Source: Methylocystis bryophila
Lineage (GTDB): Bacteria > Pseudomonadota > Alphaproteobacteria > Rhizobiales > Beijerinckiaceae
Direction: 5' to 3'
Assembly: GCF_027925445.1 (NCBI RefSeq)
Contig: NZ_AP027149.1
Coordinates: 1,798,001 to 1,862,000 of the forward strand
DNA length: 64,000 bases
Position 1 is the stretch's first letter. Each line of letters begins with the position of its first letter. Shown one piece after another: positions 8,050 through 16,718 of this stretch. A model generated the notes under the pieces. It was not told the origin of the DNA, ran no database searches, and worked only from the letters and a program-made list of their open reading frames with translations. Made by a program: the position numbers and the translations under genes.

Positions 8050-9324
8050 ATGAAGGCGCCTTTTGACAAGCAGGAGTTGATGGCGGGCCTGGCGGAGCTC
8101 GAGAAGCGTGTGCGAGAGCACAAGCCTCCCCGTCGGCCGGCGGCCTCGCCGAACGACAGTCTGGATATCGACCTTGCGGCGATTGCAGCCGCGGCGAAGT
8201 CCAGGAGCGCGTCCAAGCCCGCAGCGGCTTCAAATGAAGCGCTCGTCGTCGAAGACCAATCGGCGACGCTCGACGGGGGTCGCGATGTTGCGGCCCTCAA
8301 GGAGCGCGCGTCTCAACCGGCCGCGCGCGACGCCGTGGCGTTGTTGGCGGATTTCCCGCGCGACCACGCCGCGCCGTCGCGATCCGCTAAGGTCGATATC
8401 GTCGCCGAGAGGAACTTCCGCGCCTCGCCCTCCGAGAGAGCAAGCGCGCCCAGCGTGGCGGATGCGGCGCGGCGCGGCGGTGAGCCGCAGTCCCTGCCTT
8501 CGCGATCGACGAAGGCCAACTCGGATTCGCGCCAGGCTCCTCGAGCTTCTGCGCCCGCCTCAGCGAGCGCGCCTTCGCGCCCCCATCGCTGGATCTATGC
8601 GGCGGCGGCGATCCTGATCGTCATCGGCTCGCTTGTCGGAGGCGGCGGCTATCTCGCAGGCGGAAAAGTCCTGGCTGCGCTCCGCTCTCCTTCGGCGCCG
8701 CCCAGACTCGCTCCGCCGCCGGAAGAATCGGCCGCGGCCCCTGCGCCTGAAGAGCGCGCGGACGAGGGGTCGACGGCGTCGGCTGCTTCGGAGAAAACCG
8801 CAGCCGTTTCGGCTGACGAGGCCGCCCCGGCCGCGCCCGAGCTCCAGTCCCCTGTGAGGGCCACTGAGGCGACGGCGACGCAAGCGATCCAGCCCGCGGA
8901 AGCGGTCGCGACGCCTCCTGCCGCAGCCGGCCCGCCGCCACCGGCCGCAAAGGCCGCGGTCCTTGCCGAGCCCCCCGCAGCGGCGACTCCGCCGACGTCT
9001 GCGGCGCCGGGCGCCAAGGCCGAAAAGTCGGCGAAGAAGCCGAAGAAGCCCGCAGTCGACAAATCGGAGGATAAATCCGACAGCGCGAAGCACCACGCGA
9101 AGGCGAAATCCGCCAAGGTCGCAAAACCGCATCCGGCGCCCGATGCGCCGCCGCCCCAGGTCCCGCCACCCCAGCCGCAGTCCCTGGCCGCTCCGCCGCC
9201 GCCCCCGCCGGTTGCGGCGAACCCCGAACCCGGCGTCTTGGCGCGGGCAGGCCAGGCGGTCGGCTCGATCACCGGCACGGTCAAAGGCTGGGTGGGTCTC
9301 GATTCTGGCGCGCACGCTCAATAG
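8050..9324 (+). CDS. Ala/Pro-rich single-pass membrane protein
   Basis: 424 aa. Start ATG 8050 (MKAPFDKQELMAGLAELEKRV) follows a purine-rich GAAGAGGA. Residues 1-180 are charged and disordered, a membrane helix spans 181-203 (WIYAAAAILIVIGSLVGGGGYLAGG region), and the rest is a long Ala/Pro/Lys-rich tail (repeated APPPP, KKPKKP) ending VGSITGTVKGWVGLDSGAHAQ. This resembles periplasm-spanning Pro-rich proteins (TonB- or FtsN-like in shape), but no domain is recognisable. The stop TAG (9322-9324) runs directly into a repeat fragment beginning GAGCGTGTC. Confidence 0.65.
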   Translation: MKAPFDKQELMAGLAELEKRVREHKPPRRPAASPNDSLDIDLAAIAAAAKSRSASKPAAASNEALVVEDQSATLDGGRDVAALKERASQPAARDAVALLADFPRDHAAPSRSAKVDIVAERNFRASPSERASAPSVADAARRGGEPQSLPSRSTKANSDSRQAPRASAPASASAPSRPHRWIYAAAAILIVIGSLVGGGGYLAGGKVLAALRSPSAPPRLAPPPEESAAAPAPEERADEGSTASAASEKTAAVSADEAAPAAPELQSPVRATEATATQAIQPAEAVATPPAAAGPPPPAAKAAVLAEPPAAATPPTSAAPGAKAEKSAKKPKKPAVDKSEDKSDSAKHHAKAKSAKVAKPHPAPDAPPPQVPPPQPQSLAAPPPPPPVAANPEPGVLARAGQAVGSITGTVKGWVGLDSGAHAQ

Positions 9325-9408
9325 AGCGTGTCACGGAAAAGCGCTTTACAACAGCCTGTTAGCCCTCATCCTGAGGAGCGCCGCAAGGCGCGTCTCGAAG
9401 GATGAGGG
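9324..9408 (+). repeat. Repeat fragment plus CATCCTGAGG-type palindrome
   Basis: From 9324 a short fragment (gagcgtgtcacggaaaag) resembles one end of the 112-bp elements and shares its TA with the preceding stop codon. At 9363-9408 follows a different palindrome, ccctcatcctgagg...ggatgaggg, a type of dispersed repeat common in alphaproteobacterial genomes. Confidence 0.6.
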
Positions 9409-9510
9409 TTTCAGTCTCCCCGCGCTCCCACCCTTCGCGACGCCGCTTCGCGGGCTCCTCAGGCTGAGGAGCGGGGGATGCGAAGAAGGGCGCAGAGCGA
9501 GCAGATCCTA

Positions 9511-9622
9511 GATCACGATGCGTTTGAGCGGAATCGCTCAAACGCAGATAACGTCATCGATTCTAAAGTTTTAGAGCGCGATTGGCGCGAAAAGCCGGTT
9601 CCCACTTTTTCGCATCGCGCTC
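9511..9622 (+). repeat. 112-bp palindromic element, family 2, copy A
   Basis: Ends GATCACGATGCG and, read inward from the other end, GAGCGCGATGCG (10 of 12 identical). Both sides sit in CTAG (TA at 9509-9510 and 9623-9624). The internal hairpin is cgtttgagcg/cgctcaaacg. No gene overlaps it. Confidence 0.85.
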
Positions 9623-9668
9623 TAGACGCTCAAACTTGCTTTCTGCGGCTTCGAGCTCGGCGAAAGCT

Positions 9669-10214
9669 TTATGCGGCGGTCGACGTCGCCTTACGGTGAT
9701 GGCTGATATAGAAACCGGCGACCACGAGCAGAGCGACGCTCACCAAGGTCACGAGCAGGCTTGCTCGCTGGAGCAAGGCCAGGAAGGGCACGGCCGCGCC
9801 CAGCAACGCGCCGACGAGCGAGATGCGCCAGGCTCCAATCTGCGCGCCGGCCGTGAAGGTTCCAAGCGCCAGCAGCACCATCATCATCAGCGCGGAGGCG
9901 TTGGCGTTCATGATGTCGGCGACGTCCTGCACGGAGAGAAGCCGCATGGCCCCAAGCACGGCGCCCCAGTGCAGCGCCTCAATGCGCAAGAGCTTGGTGA
10001 GCGCGACCTTGTGCTGCTGGTCGCGCATGCGCGCATAAATGCACACAGCTGCGAAAAAGGGGATGAGCAGTTCCCAGTAGAGCGCCATCTGCTCGAGCGC
10101 GAGGCTCGCGAAGGCGACGCCGATCAGGGCCAGAATCAAGATGGCGATATAGGGCCAGTCCTCTTTGAGGAAGGCGCCAAGGCTCGGCGAACTTCCCGCT
10201 TCGTCGACCATCAT
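9669..10214 (-). CDS. Hypothetical integral membrane protein
   Basis: 181 aa from ATG 10214 (MMVDEAGSS), chosen because GGAGAGA lies just upstream; an ATG at 10238 lacks a good site. Five hydrophobic helices can be seen: YIAILILALIGVAFASLAL, LLIPFFAAVCIYA, the segment with ALMMMVLLALGTFTAGA, ISLVGALLGAAVPFLALL, and LLVTLVSVALLVVAGFYI. A charged cytoplasmic loop (RMRDQQHKVALTKLLRIEALHW) separates helices two and three. No enzymatic motif. Divergent from ung. Function unknown. Confidence 0.7.
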   Translation of the reverse strand: MMVDEAGSSPSLGAFLKEDWPYIAILILALIGVAFASLALEQMALYWELLIPFFAAVCIYARMRDQQHKVALTKLLRIEALHWGAVLGAMRLLSVQDVADIMNANASALMMMVLLALGTFTAGAQIGAWRISLVGALLGAAVPFLALLQRASLLVTLVSVALLVVAGFYISHHRKATSTAA

Positions 10215-10365
10215 GTCTCTCCTGCCGGAAAGCCGCATCTCCCCCGGAGCTTGGATCGTTAGCTTCGCCGCAAGCTTTACGCCAAATCAGAATGGGGCGC
10301 CAGCGCGGGCTGCGCCGCTCGCTTGAGCGCGTGTCCCCAAGCCCTCGAAATGTTATGCCTTGCCC

Positions 10366-11031
10366 ATGAGCAAGCCTGTGCGCATCGACGAAAGCTGGCG
10401 ACCGCATCTCGAGGCGGAATTCGCCAAGCCCTATTTCTCCGCGCTGCGCGAATTCGTGCGCGAGGAATATGCGGGGCAGCGGGTCTTCCCTCCCGCCGCC
10501 AGAATATTTCGGGCCTTTGACGCGTGTCCCTTCGAGAAGGTGAAGGTCGTCATCCTGGGTCAGGACCCTTATCACGGGGCGGGACAGGCCAACGGCCTGT
10601 GCTTTTCGGTCGACGCAGGCGTCGCTACGCCGCCGTCTCTGGGGAACATCTTCAAAGAGCTCGAGGCCGATCTCGGGCGCCCGGTCTCGCGTGACGCCGA
10701 TTTGTCGCGCTGGGCGTCTCAGGGCGTGCTTCTGCTCAACGCAACCCTGACGGTTCGCGAGGGCGCCGCGGGCTCGCATCAGAATCGCGGGTGGGAGGAA
10801 TTCACCGACGCCGCCGTGCGCGAGCTTAACGAAAAACGCCGCGGGCTCGTCTTCATGCTGTGGGGAAGCTATGCGCGCCGCAAAGGCTCAGGGATTGATC
10901 GCAGCCGCCATCTCGTGCTCGAGGCGGGCCATCCGTCGCCGCTTTCAGCGCAACGCTTCTTCGGATGCCGTCATTTCTCCAAAGCCAATGCGTATCTTGC
11001 CGCGCAGGGCGTAACCCCGATCGACTGGTGA
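10366..11031 (+). CDS. ung: Uracil-DNA glycosylase, family 1
   Basis: Removes uracil from DNA in base-excision repair. 221 aa from ATG 10366; a TTG two codons upstream is a possible alternative. The catalytic water-activating loop GQDPYHG contains Asp67, followed by the uracil-recognition GLCFSV strand. The leucine-loop motif is present as HPSPLSAQRFFGCRHFSKAN, with the active-site His at its start. It fits the family throughout. A GNAT acetyltransferase follows on the same strand 96 bases later. Confidence 0.96.
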   Translation: MSKPVRIDESWRPHLEAEFAKPYFSALREFVREEYAGQRVFPPAARIFRAFDACPFEKVKVVILGQDPYHGAGQANGLCFSVDAGVATPPSLGNIFKELEADLGRPVSRDADLSRWASQGVLLLNATLTVREGAAGSHQNRGWEEFTDAAVRELNEKRRGLVFMLWGSYARRKGSGIDRSRHLVLEAGHPSPLSAQRFFGCRHFSKANAYLAAQGVTPIDW

Positions 11032-11127
11032 TCTCGCATGTCGGGCGGACGGTCGAGCGACCGGGCTCGACCGGAAGCGGTCATCAGCGCTGGCCTGTCA
11101 GGCCAACGCGCAATATCGTCAGGGCAC

Positions 11128-11679
11128 ATGGGAACCGTTCTATTTCAACCGTTAGAGACGACCCGCCTCCTTTTGCGCTGCGTGGTTGCCGACGACGCCG
11201 CGGCGACGGCCATGATCATGACGCCGGAAGTCAGCCGATGGTTGGCAAATTGGCCTGTTCCTTTCACCCACGAAATGGCGGTTGCGCGTATTGAGGCTGC
11301 CCGCGATAGGGCTCGCAGGGGCGATGCTCTGCCGTTCACCGTGACCGACAAAGTCAAAGGCGACCTCATCGGGTGGGTGATGATCTACCGGAGTGAAGAG
11401 AATCCTCGGCGCGGCTCTCTTGGCTATTGGGTTGGCGAGAAGCACCACTGCAAGGGCTACATGAGAGAGCTTATGCCGATAGCATTGGCGGCGGGTTTCG
11501 ACCTGCTCGACCTCGACGCGATCGAAGCCGCGGCGCAACCGGAAAATGCTGCTTCGATTGCGGTCATGAAGGGTTGTGGAATGAAGCCAGCTGGAGAGGG
11601 GATGGTCTACGCCCCCGCCCGGGGGCGTCACGAACTTTGCCAATTCTACGAGGTTCAGCGTTCTCCCACCCCGGCTTGA
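11128..11679 (+). CDS. GNAT-family N-acetyltransferase (RimJ/RimL-like)
   Basis: 183 aa from ATG 11128. The frame is open to an ATG at 11038, but the family N-terminus (FQPLETTRLLLRCVVADDA) begins just after 11128. The acetyl-CoA-binding region is visible as SLGYWVGEKHHCKGYMRELM, and the following PENAASIAVMKGCGM is the standard last motif of this family. These enzymes acetylate N-termini of ribosomal proteins, amines or amino acids; the substrate here cannot be told. Base composition is slightly more AT-rich than ung. Confidence 0.85.
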   Translation: MGTVLFQPLETTRLLLRCVVADDAAATAMIMTPEVSRWLANWPVPFTHEMAVARIEAARDRARRGDALPFTVTDKVKGDLIGWVMIYRSEENPRRGSLGYWVGEKHHCKGYMRELMPIALAAGFDLLDLDAIEAAAQPENAASIAVMKGCGMKPAGEGMVYAPARGRHELCQFYEVQRSPTPA

Positions 11680-11824
11680 AGGTCCTGTGTCCATCTATTC
11701 TGGCCAACGCGTCTGGCCAACGCGATCGAAGCGGACGAACGGCCGTCTCGGGTCAAAAGCGGTCGACCCGCATCCTTTCCCCCCGCTCCTTGGCGCGGAG
11801 CCAAAGCACGCTGGGTTTCTGCCA

Positions 11825-12859
11825 CTAGTTCCCGGCGCGTCTGCCGCGCACGAAATTGGTCACCGCCTTGCCGAAGCGCCACCAAGGCGAGGCGTTGATG
11901 CGGTCGAGATGATAACGATATTCGGCGATCGTTGCGTCTCTGAGGGCGAGCGGATCCCCACTTGCGGTCCACATTGAGGAAGGACTGAGATCGTAATTGA
12001 GAGTTCGATTACAAGATTTGCAAATGCTGCAGCTTGAAAAGCCCGGCGACATATTTGTTTGGCGGAGCTGGTTCATTTCCGATCCAGTAAACAGATCATA
12101 ATAGTTCTGTTGCAAAAGATTACCAATAACATGTTTCATGCTGTAATCCATGCAGCATAGAAGAACATCTCCGTTCGGCAACACCACGTTTTGATCATAA
12201 AATGGGGTATCAGCACAGCTGACCGCCGTCGTGTTGTGTGGTGTTTGTGTATAAATATTTTGAGTTTCCACATTTTTTTCATCGAGGCTGCCGGCTCTTG
12301 TGTGCCCATGCCATGGGGGTATTTCTAAGTTTAGATGAGATAAATCTTTGTGTGTGGCTCCCGACCCATCCATTGTCATTATGCTGAATGCATCAAGAAT
12401 ATTTTCTTGCTTGAGTCTTCTAAATTTTAGAAAAACATTCTCCCAAGTTCTGGAGTATTTCCAGCCTGGCATGTTCCCGTTCGCATCTGGCAGGTGTAGG
12501 CAGACAGCTACAATCTGCTGGCTATGGATTCGCAGCAATTCAATCACTTGGTCGGCGTCCGGCTCGCTCATGCCGTAAAGCGTGCTGAACACGGCGACTT
12601 TATAGCCGCTTGCCAGCGTTTTTCGTAGCATTTCCGTGCAGTCTGGATTAGCCCATGGCTCGGCCATGCCGGAAAAATCAATGCGCACATGCTTGGGCGT
12701 CTTCGATAAGATCCGCTCAAAAGTCTCAAGACCCATATACTTTGAGTCTCTGTCGCGTGGCGCGTTCTCTGCTTCATACTTTTTCTTTAGCGCCGGCTGC
12801 GGACAGAAGGTGCACATCAAGGGGCACCCGACCATCGTTGTGATCTCTAAAGTGGGCAT
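11825..12859 (-). CDS. Radical SAM protein with SPASM-like C-terminus
   Basis: 344 aa. N-terminal CxxxCxxC (C12, C16, C19 in TMVGCPLMCTFCPQP) ligates the SAM-cleaving [4Fe-4S] cluster. The C-terminal part has a second Cys group (DVLLCCMDYSMKHVIGN and CSICKSC), typical of SPASM or twitch domains with auxiliary clusters. The family includes peptide-modifying enzymes and many sugar or cell-envelope maturases, so the substrate is open. The gene is clearly more AT-rich than all neighbours (for example around 12240-12460), uses codons rare elsewhere in the window, and has no related partner gene nearby. It is probably acquired. Confidence 0.85.
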   Translation of the reverse strand: MPTLEITTMVGCPLMCTFCPQPALKKKYEAENAPRDRDSKYMGLETFERILSKTPKHVRIDFSGMAEPWANPDCTEMLRKTLASGYKVAVFSTLYGMSEPDADQVIELLRIHSQQIVAVCLHLPDANGNMPGWKYSRTWENVFLKFRRLKQENILDAFSIMTMDGSGATHKDLSHLNLEIPPWHGHTRAGSLDEKNVETQNIYTQTPHNTTAVSCADTPFYDQNVVLPNGDVLLCCMDYSMKHVIGNLLQQNYYDLFTGSEMNQLRQTNMSPGFSSCSICKSCNRTLNYDLSPSSMWTASGDPLALRDATIAEYRYHLDRINASPWWRFGKAVTNFVRGRRAGN

Positions 12860-13197
12860 TGGGATTTGCTACTCCGCTATCGTGTTGCCCCCCGGCAGCC
12901 AGAACAGCGATAGGCGCCTCGCGTCGACGACGCCCTGTCCCTCGAGCTGCGGCGATGTCCGCCCGCGCGCTCGCTAGTTCGCGACCCCTTTTAGCGGATT
13001 TATAACGAGATTGCTCGCGAATGGAGCTGGACTTCGGACTCTGGCTGTTATCTCCTGGCTTACTCTCGTAATCCCGACAGCGCGAACATGCGAAAAACCG
13101 GCGCGCCCCGGAACGGGCGCAATTGGGAACGAGGATATGGTTCCCGCCGCACACGTACGATAATGGCCGACGGATCGGCCCTCTTGGAACGCCTCTC
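12860..13197 (+). other. Intergenic region between divergent genes
   Basis: 338 bases separating the radical SAM gene (minus) and the LolA-like gene (plus). The half nearest the radical SAM gene is AT-richer. An alternative LolA start (TTG at 13123) would extend into it. I see no RNA gene or repeat. Confidence 0.4.
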
Positions 13198-13998
13198 TTG
13201 AAGCATCGTAAATTCCTAGCGATCACGCTAACCCTGGGACTGACTGTCGTTACGCCCTGCCAGGCGCAGACGCAGAGTCCCTCGGGCGCCAAGCCGCCAA
13301 TTCCGCCCGCAGTCTCGACGGCGGCGCCGCCTCCCCCTGCCGCCCCGCCTGCGCAGCCGGCGCCCTCAGCGCAGCAGCCTGCGACAGCCGCGCCGGCGAA
13401 GCCGCCGACGCAGGCGAAAGGTCCCGCGAAGCCCGCAGCGCCGGCCGCGCCCGTCGCCAAGCTCGATCGAGCGGAGGCCATCAAGCGCGCCAACGCCTTC
13501 TTCAACGCCTCGCCCGTGCTGACGGCCGACTTCGTGCAGCTCGGCGCGGACGGCAAGCGCTCCGAGGGCAAGCTTTACGTGCAACGCGCCGGGCGCGTGC
13601 GCTTCGAATATGCCGATCCTGCGACGATGGAGGTCGTCTCGGACGGCTTGCGCGTTGTCGTGCGCGACCGCAAGCTCAAATCCGAGCAGGCCTATTTCAT
13701 CGAGCAGACGCCGCTGAAGTTCTTCATGAAGGAGAAGTTCGACCTCGAGAAGGACGTGAAGCTCGTCGATGTCTTGATCGAGGATTCGGGCGTCACGGTC
13801 GAGATTGAGGACAGCGCGACATTGGGCGGAACGTCGCAGCTCAAGCTGCTCTTCGATCCCAAGACGTTCAAGCTCAAGCAGTGGCAGGTGACGGATCCCC
13901 AAGGCTATCAGACGCTGTTGACGCTGTTCAACCTCGACCAGGCGACGACGCCGGATCCTGCCCTCTTCAAGCTCGAGCAGAAGGCGAACGCGAACTGA
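13198..13998 (+). CDS. LolA-like outer-membrane lipoprotein carrier
   Basis: Periplasmic carrier of the LolA superfamily (266 aa). TTG 13198 gives a clean signal peptide (KHRKFLAITLTLGLTVVTPCQAQ); a longer frame begins at TTG 13123. A Pro/Ala-rich linker (residues 25-85) precedes the LolA fold: ANAFFNASPVLTADFVQLGADGKRSEGKLYVQRAGR and RFEYADPATMEVVSDG are the characteristic strands, ending with WQVTDPQGYQTLLTLFNL. Alphaproteobacterial LolA proteins commonly have this Pro-rich N-terminal extension. SulP follows 28 bases downstream and may be co-transcribed. Confidence 0.85.
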   Translation: MKHRKFLAITLTLGLTVVTPCQAQTQSPSGAKPPIPPAVSTAAPPPPAAPPAQPAPSAQQPATAAPAKPPTQAKGPAKPAAPAAPVAKLDRAEAIKRANAFFNASPVLTADFVQLGADGKRSEGKLYVQRAGRVRFEYADPATMEVVSDGLRVVVRDRKLKSEQAYFIEQTPLKFFMKEKFDLEKDVKLVDVLIEDSGVTVEIEDSATLGGTSQLKLLFDPKTFKLKQWQVTDPQGYQTLLTLFNLDQATTPDPALFKLEQKANAN

Positions 13999-14026
13999 AA
14001 TCTCGGATGGGATTCGTCGAAGGGCA

Positions 14027-15940
14027 ATGGCCGAGGAACCTCAATCCCAATGGCGACTGTTTCGGTCCTTTCGGGGGAGGGGAAAAGGCGCGTGGCGCTA
14101 TGACCTCGTCGCGGGTCTGACGCTCGCCGCGATCGCCGTCCCCGAACAGATGGCGACGGCGCGGCTCGGGGGTTTTCCTGCGCATATCGGATTTTTCGCC
14201 TTTATCGCGGGCTCCGTCGCCTTCGCCGTTCTCGGCTCGAACCGCTATCTCTCGTCGGGCGCCGATTCGACGATCACGCCGATCTTCGCGGGAGCGCTCG
14301 GCGCCCTCGTCTCCTGGAATTCGGACGCCTACCCACAGCTGGCGGTTCTGCTGGCGCTCTCCGTCGGTCTGCTTTTGACGCTCGCAGGACTGTTTCGCGC
14401 GGGCTGGGTGGCCGATCTGCTCTCGATTCCGGTGATGACGGGTTTTCTCGCCGGCATCGCGATCCACATCGCCAATTCGCAGGCGCCTGCGCTTCTGGGC
14501 TTGCCCTCCGAACCGGGCGGCGCGCTTGAAAGCCTCGCGGCAGTCTGGAGAAGGATCGGCGCGGCGAACCCCTATGCGCTTGCGATCGGCTTCGCCACGC
14601 TTCTCTGCATCTCTCTTTGCGAATGGATCAACCCGCGCATCCCGGGAGCCTTGATCTCGCTCGCGGCTGCCACCTTCGCCGTCGACCGCTTCGATCTCGT
14701 CGAAAAAGGCGTCGCGGTGGTCGGAGGGTTCAAGGTCGTCTTGCCGCGCCTCGCGATGGATCCGAAGATTTGGGACGATCTGCCCCGCGTCTTCGGTCTC
14801 GCCGTCGTCGTCGCCGTCGTCGTGATGGTGCAGACCGCGGCCGTGTCGCGATCCTTTCCGAACGCGCCCGGCCAATCGCCGGACGTGGACCGCGATTTTC
14901 TGGGGCTCGGCGCGGGAAGCTTGCTTGCCGCATTGGTCGGCGCTTTTCCCGTCAATGCAAGTCCGCCGCGCACGGCGATCGTCTTCGAGACGGGCGCTCG
15001 AAGCCAAGGGGCCGCGATCGTCGCCTGCTTGGCTGTGCTGGCGACCATCATCTATGGTTCGCCGCTTTTGGAGAAGGCGCCGGAGGCCGCGCTTGCCGGC
15101 GTGATGTTCTTCGTGGCCGGCCGCCTCATTCGCCTGCGAGAGATTCGTGCGATCTCCGCAAAGACGCGCGCCGAGCTCCTGTTGGTTGTCGCGACGGCGC
15201 TGCTCGTGACGATCCTGCCGGTTCAAACGGGCGTGGCGCTGGCGATCTTGCTCTCGCTCGCCCATGGCGTCTTCACCACGACCCGCACGCGACTGATAGA
15301 ATATGAGCGGCTTCCCGGCGCCTCGATCTGGTGGCCGCAGAGCGCGGCGTTCAGGCCGAATCTCCTGAACGCAGAAAACGCGATCGATTCCGAAAGTTTA
15401 GAGAGCGATTTGTGCGAGAAACCGGTCTCCGCTTTTTCGCATCGCGCTCTAGCGCGCTTCCCGCTCGAACGGAATCGTTCGAGCGATAAGGAATCGCGCC
15501 AAATCAAAAGGGTGGAGCATGTCCTGACCGGAAAACCGCTTCGCACTTTTCCGGGACATGCTCTAGCGGGAGAAAAGCTCGAAGGCGTCATCGTCGTCGC
15601 CTTTCAGGCGCCGTTGTCCTTCCTCAACGCCTATGGCTTTCGTAGCGACTTGGAGGAGGCGATCGCACGCGATCACGCCGCTCCTGTGCGGCTCGTCATC
15701 TTAGAGGTGAGCAGCAACGTCGAGATCGACTACACGGCGGCGCGCATCCTTGACGAGACGATCCGCCGCTGCCGCACGCGAGGCGTCGACTTCGCCATCG
15801 CTCGGCTTGAATCGGTGCGGGCTCAGGCGGCGCTCAAGCGCTTCGGCGTGTCCGCTACTCTTGGGGAGGGCCATATCTTCCATAGCGTGGACGAGGCGAC
15901 GCGAGCGCTCGCGCCCGACGCCGCCGTGCGTCCTGCGTAG
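14027..15940 (+). CDS. SulP-family anion permease with STAS domain, carrying a repeat-encoded insert
   Basis: Inner-membrane transporter (SLC26/SulP; sulfate, bicarbonate or another anion). 637 aa. Residues about 15-430 hold 10-14 hydrophobic helices including the EQMATARLGGFPAHIGFFA and SSGADSTITPIFAGAL signatures. The cytoplasmic STAS domain is residues about 515-637 (VVAFQAPLSFLNAYGF, LVILEVSSNVEIDYTAARIL). Between them, residues 438-513 are encoded by two stacked 112-bp palindromic elements (15338-15565), read through without a stop or frame change. The insert falls in the linker between pore and STAS, the place most likely to tolerate it. Whether the protein still works is unknown. Confidence 0.88.
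   Translation: MAEEPQSQWRLFRSFRGRGKGAWRYDLVAGLTLAAIAVPEQMATARLGGFPAHIGFFAFIAGSVAFAVLGSNRYLSSGADSTITPIFAGALGALVSWNSDAYPQLAVLLALSVGLLLTLAGLFRAGWVADLLSIPVMTGFLAGIAIHIANSQAPALLGLPSEPGGALESLAAVWRRIGAANPYALAIGFATLLCISLCEWINPRIPGALISLAAATFAVDRFDLVEKGVAVVGGFKVVLPRLAMDPKIWDDLPRVFGLAVVVAVVVMVQTAAVSRSFPNAPGQSPDVDRDFLGLGAGSLLAALVGAFPVNASPPRTAIVFETGARSQGAAIVACLAVLATIIYGSPLLEKAPEAALAGVMFFVAGRLIRLREIRAISAKTRAELLLVVATALLVTILPVQTGVALAILLSLAHGVFTTTRTRLIEYERLPGASIWWPQSAAFRPNLLNAENAIDSESLESDLCEKPVSAFSHRALARFPLERNRSSDKESRQIKRVEHVLTGKPLRTFPGHALAGEKLEGVIVVAFQAPLSFLNAYGFRSDLEEAIARDHAAPVRLVILEVSSNVEIDYTAARILDETIRRCRTRGVDFAIARLESVRAQAALKRFGVSATLGEGHIFHSVDEATRALAPDAAVRPA
15338..15449 (+). repeat. 112-bp element, family 2, copy B, inside the SulP gene
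   Basis: Same family as 9511-9622 and 25467-25578: hairpin gcgttcagg...tcctgaacgc, then cgatcgattc and the shared end tttttcgcatcgcgctc. The right TA is at 15450-15451; the left TA has decayed to CG. Translated as part of SulP. Confidence 0.8.
15452..15563 (+). repeat. 112-bp element, family 1, copy b, inside the SulP gene
   Basis: Family 1 element stacked directly on the family 2 copy, sharing the CTAG at 15449-15452, with the right TA at 15564-15565. Element plus one TA is 114 bases, or 38 codons, so each insertion keeps the frame. The translated segment contains ARFPLERNRSSDKESRQIK. Confidence 0.88.
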
Positions 15941-15958
15941 AGACCGAATCCGCGGGCT

Positions 15959-16420
15959 CTACATGCGCGTGAACTCGCGCGACAGGGCCTTCTCGATCTC
16001 CGGCAAGGGGTGACGCGTCAGGTCGCGGTCGAGCTCGCCTTTGACCTTGCTGTGAGCCTTGTCGGAGAGTTCCTTGCGGATCTCGCCCAGCACCCGCGGG
16101 GGCGCGATGATGATGATCTCCTTCATCTCGCCGCTCTCCGCCGCGGTGTTGATGCGCTGCGCGATGTGACGGGCGAAGTTCTCCTTCTCGAGCTCATGCC
16201 AGTCGGTGGGCTCGATCGCGCTGCGGACGCCGCCCCGCGAGGAAAAGAGCCGTCCCGGCGCGTCGGAGCCGAGGTCGCGGGCGGCCGGAATCTCCTCGAC
16301 CACCGCCTGGAGCACGCGCAGATCGAGAAGATCGGGGTCGCCGTGATTGGCCAGGAATATCGCACGCCGGCCGTCGCCGACCACCACCCACGCGCCGTTG
16401 TGCACTACGATGTGGCTCAT
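15959..16420 (-). CDS. Host-attachment-like protein (baeRF family)
   Basis: 153-aa soluble protein of the family named 'host attachment protein' after an Agrobacterium factor needed for plant attachment; the fold relates to archaeal/eukaryotic release factor eRF1 (baeRF family 12). Visible family features: N-terminal VVVGDGRRAIFLANHG (usually 'ADGARARFLE'), central HELEKENFARHIAQRI, then EIIIIAPPRVLGEIRKEL and the C-terminal VKGELDRDLTRHPLPEIEKAL. The biochemical role is not established. It is convergent with SulP, 18 bases away. ATG 16420 is followed by the typical MSHIVVHNGAWVVV start. Confidence 0.85.
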   Translation of the reverse strand: MSHIVVHNGAWVVVGDGRRAIFLANHGDPDLLDLRVLQAVVEEIPAARDLGSDAPGRLFSSRGGVRSAIEPTDWHELEKENFARHIAQRINTAAESGEMKEIIIIAPPRVLGEIRKELSDKAHSKVKGELDRDLTRHPLPEIEKALSREFTRM

Positions 16421-16718
16421 TGCTGCTTCTTTCCTTTTTTCCGCCTCTTCTTATGAAGTTGGGAAGCGCCGGCAGAGCGGCAAGCGCGACGTGACGCCGC
16501 GCCGTTGAGCTTCAGCCCGACTTTTTCCCGCGCATGAGAGCCCCGGCGCGAGCTTGGGCTCGCCCGCCACTTGCCGGCCGAACATTTTAGAGTAACATTT
16601 CCTCAGAAGCTCCCCTCGCCGCCCGCGGAACGGTCGAGGCGGCGGCTGCCTAGCAGTGCGACGAGCGCCGCAGAGTTTTCGTTCCGCTCGGTCGTCAGGC
16701 AGACTTAGGAGATTGACT

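Noticed and set aside
9324..9622. Closely spaced palindromes as a possible CRISPR or small RNA array
   Set aside because: They belong to different dispersed repeat families with no regular spacers; there are no cas genes in the window.
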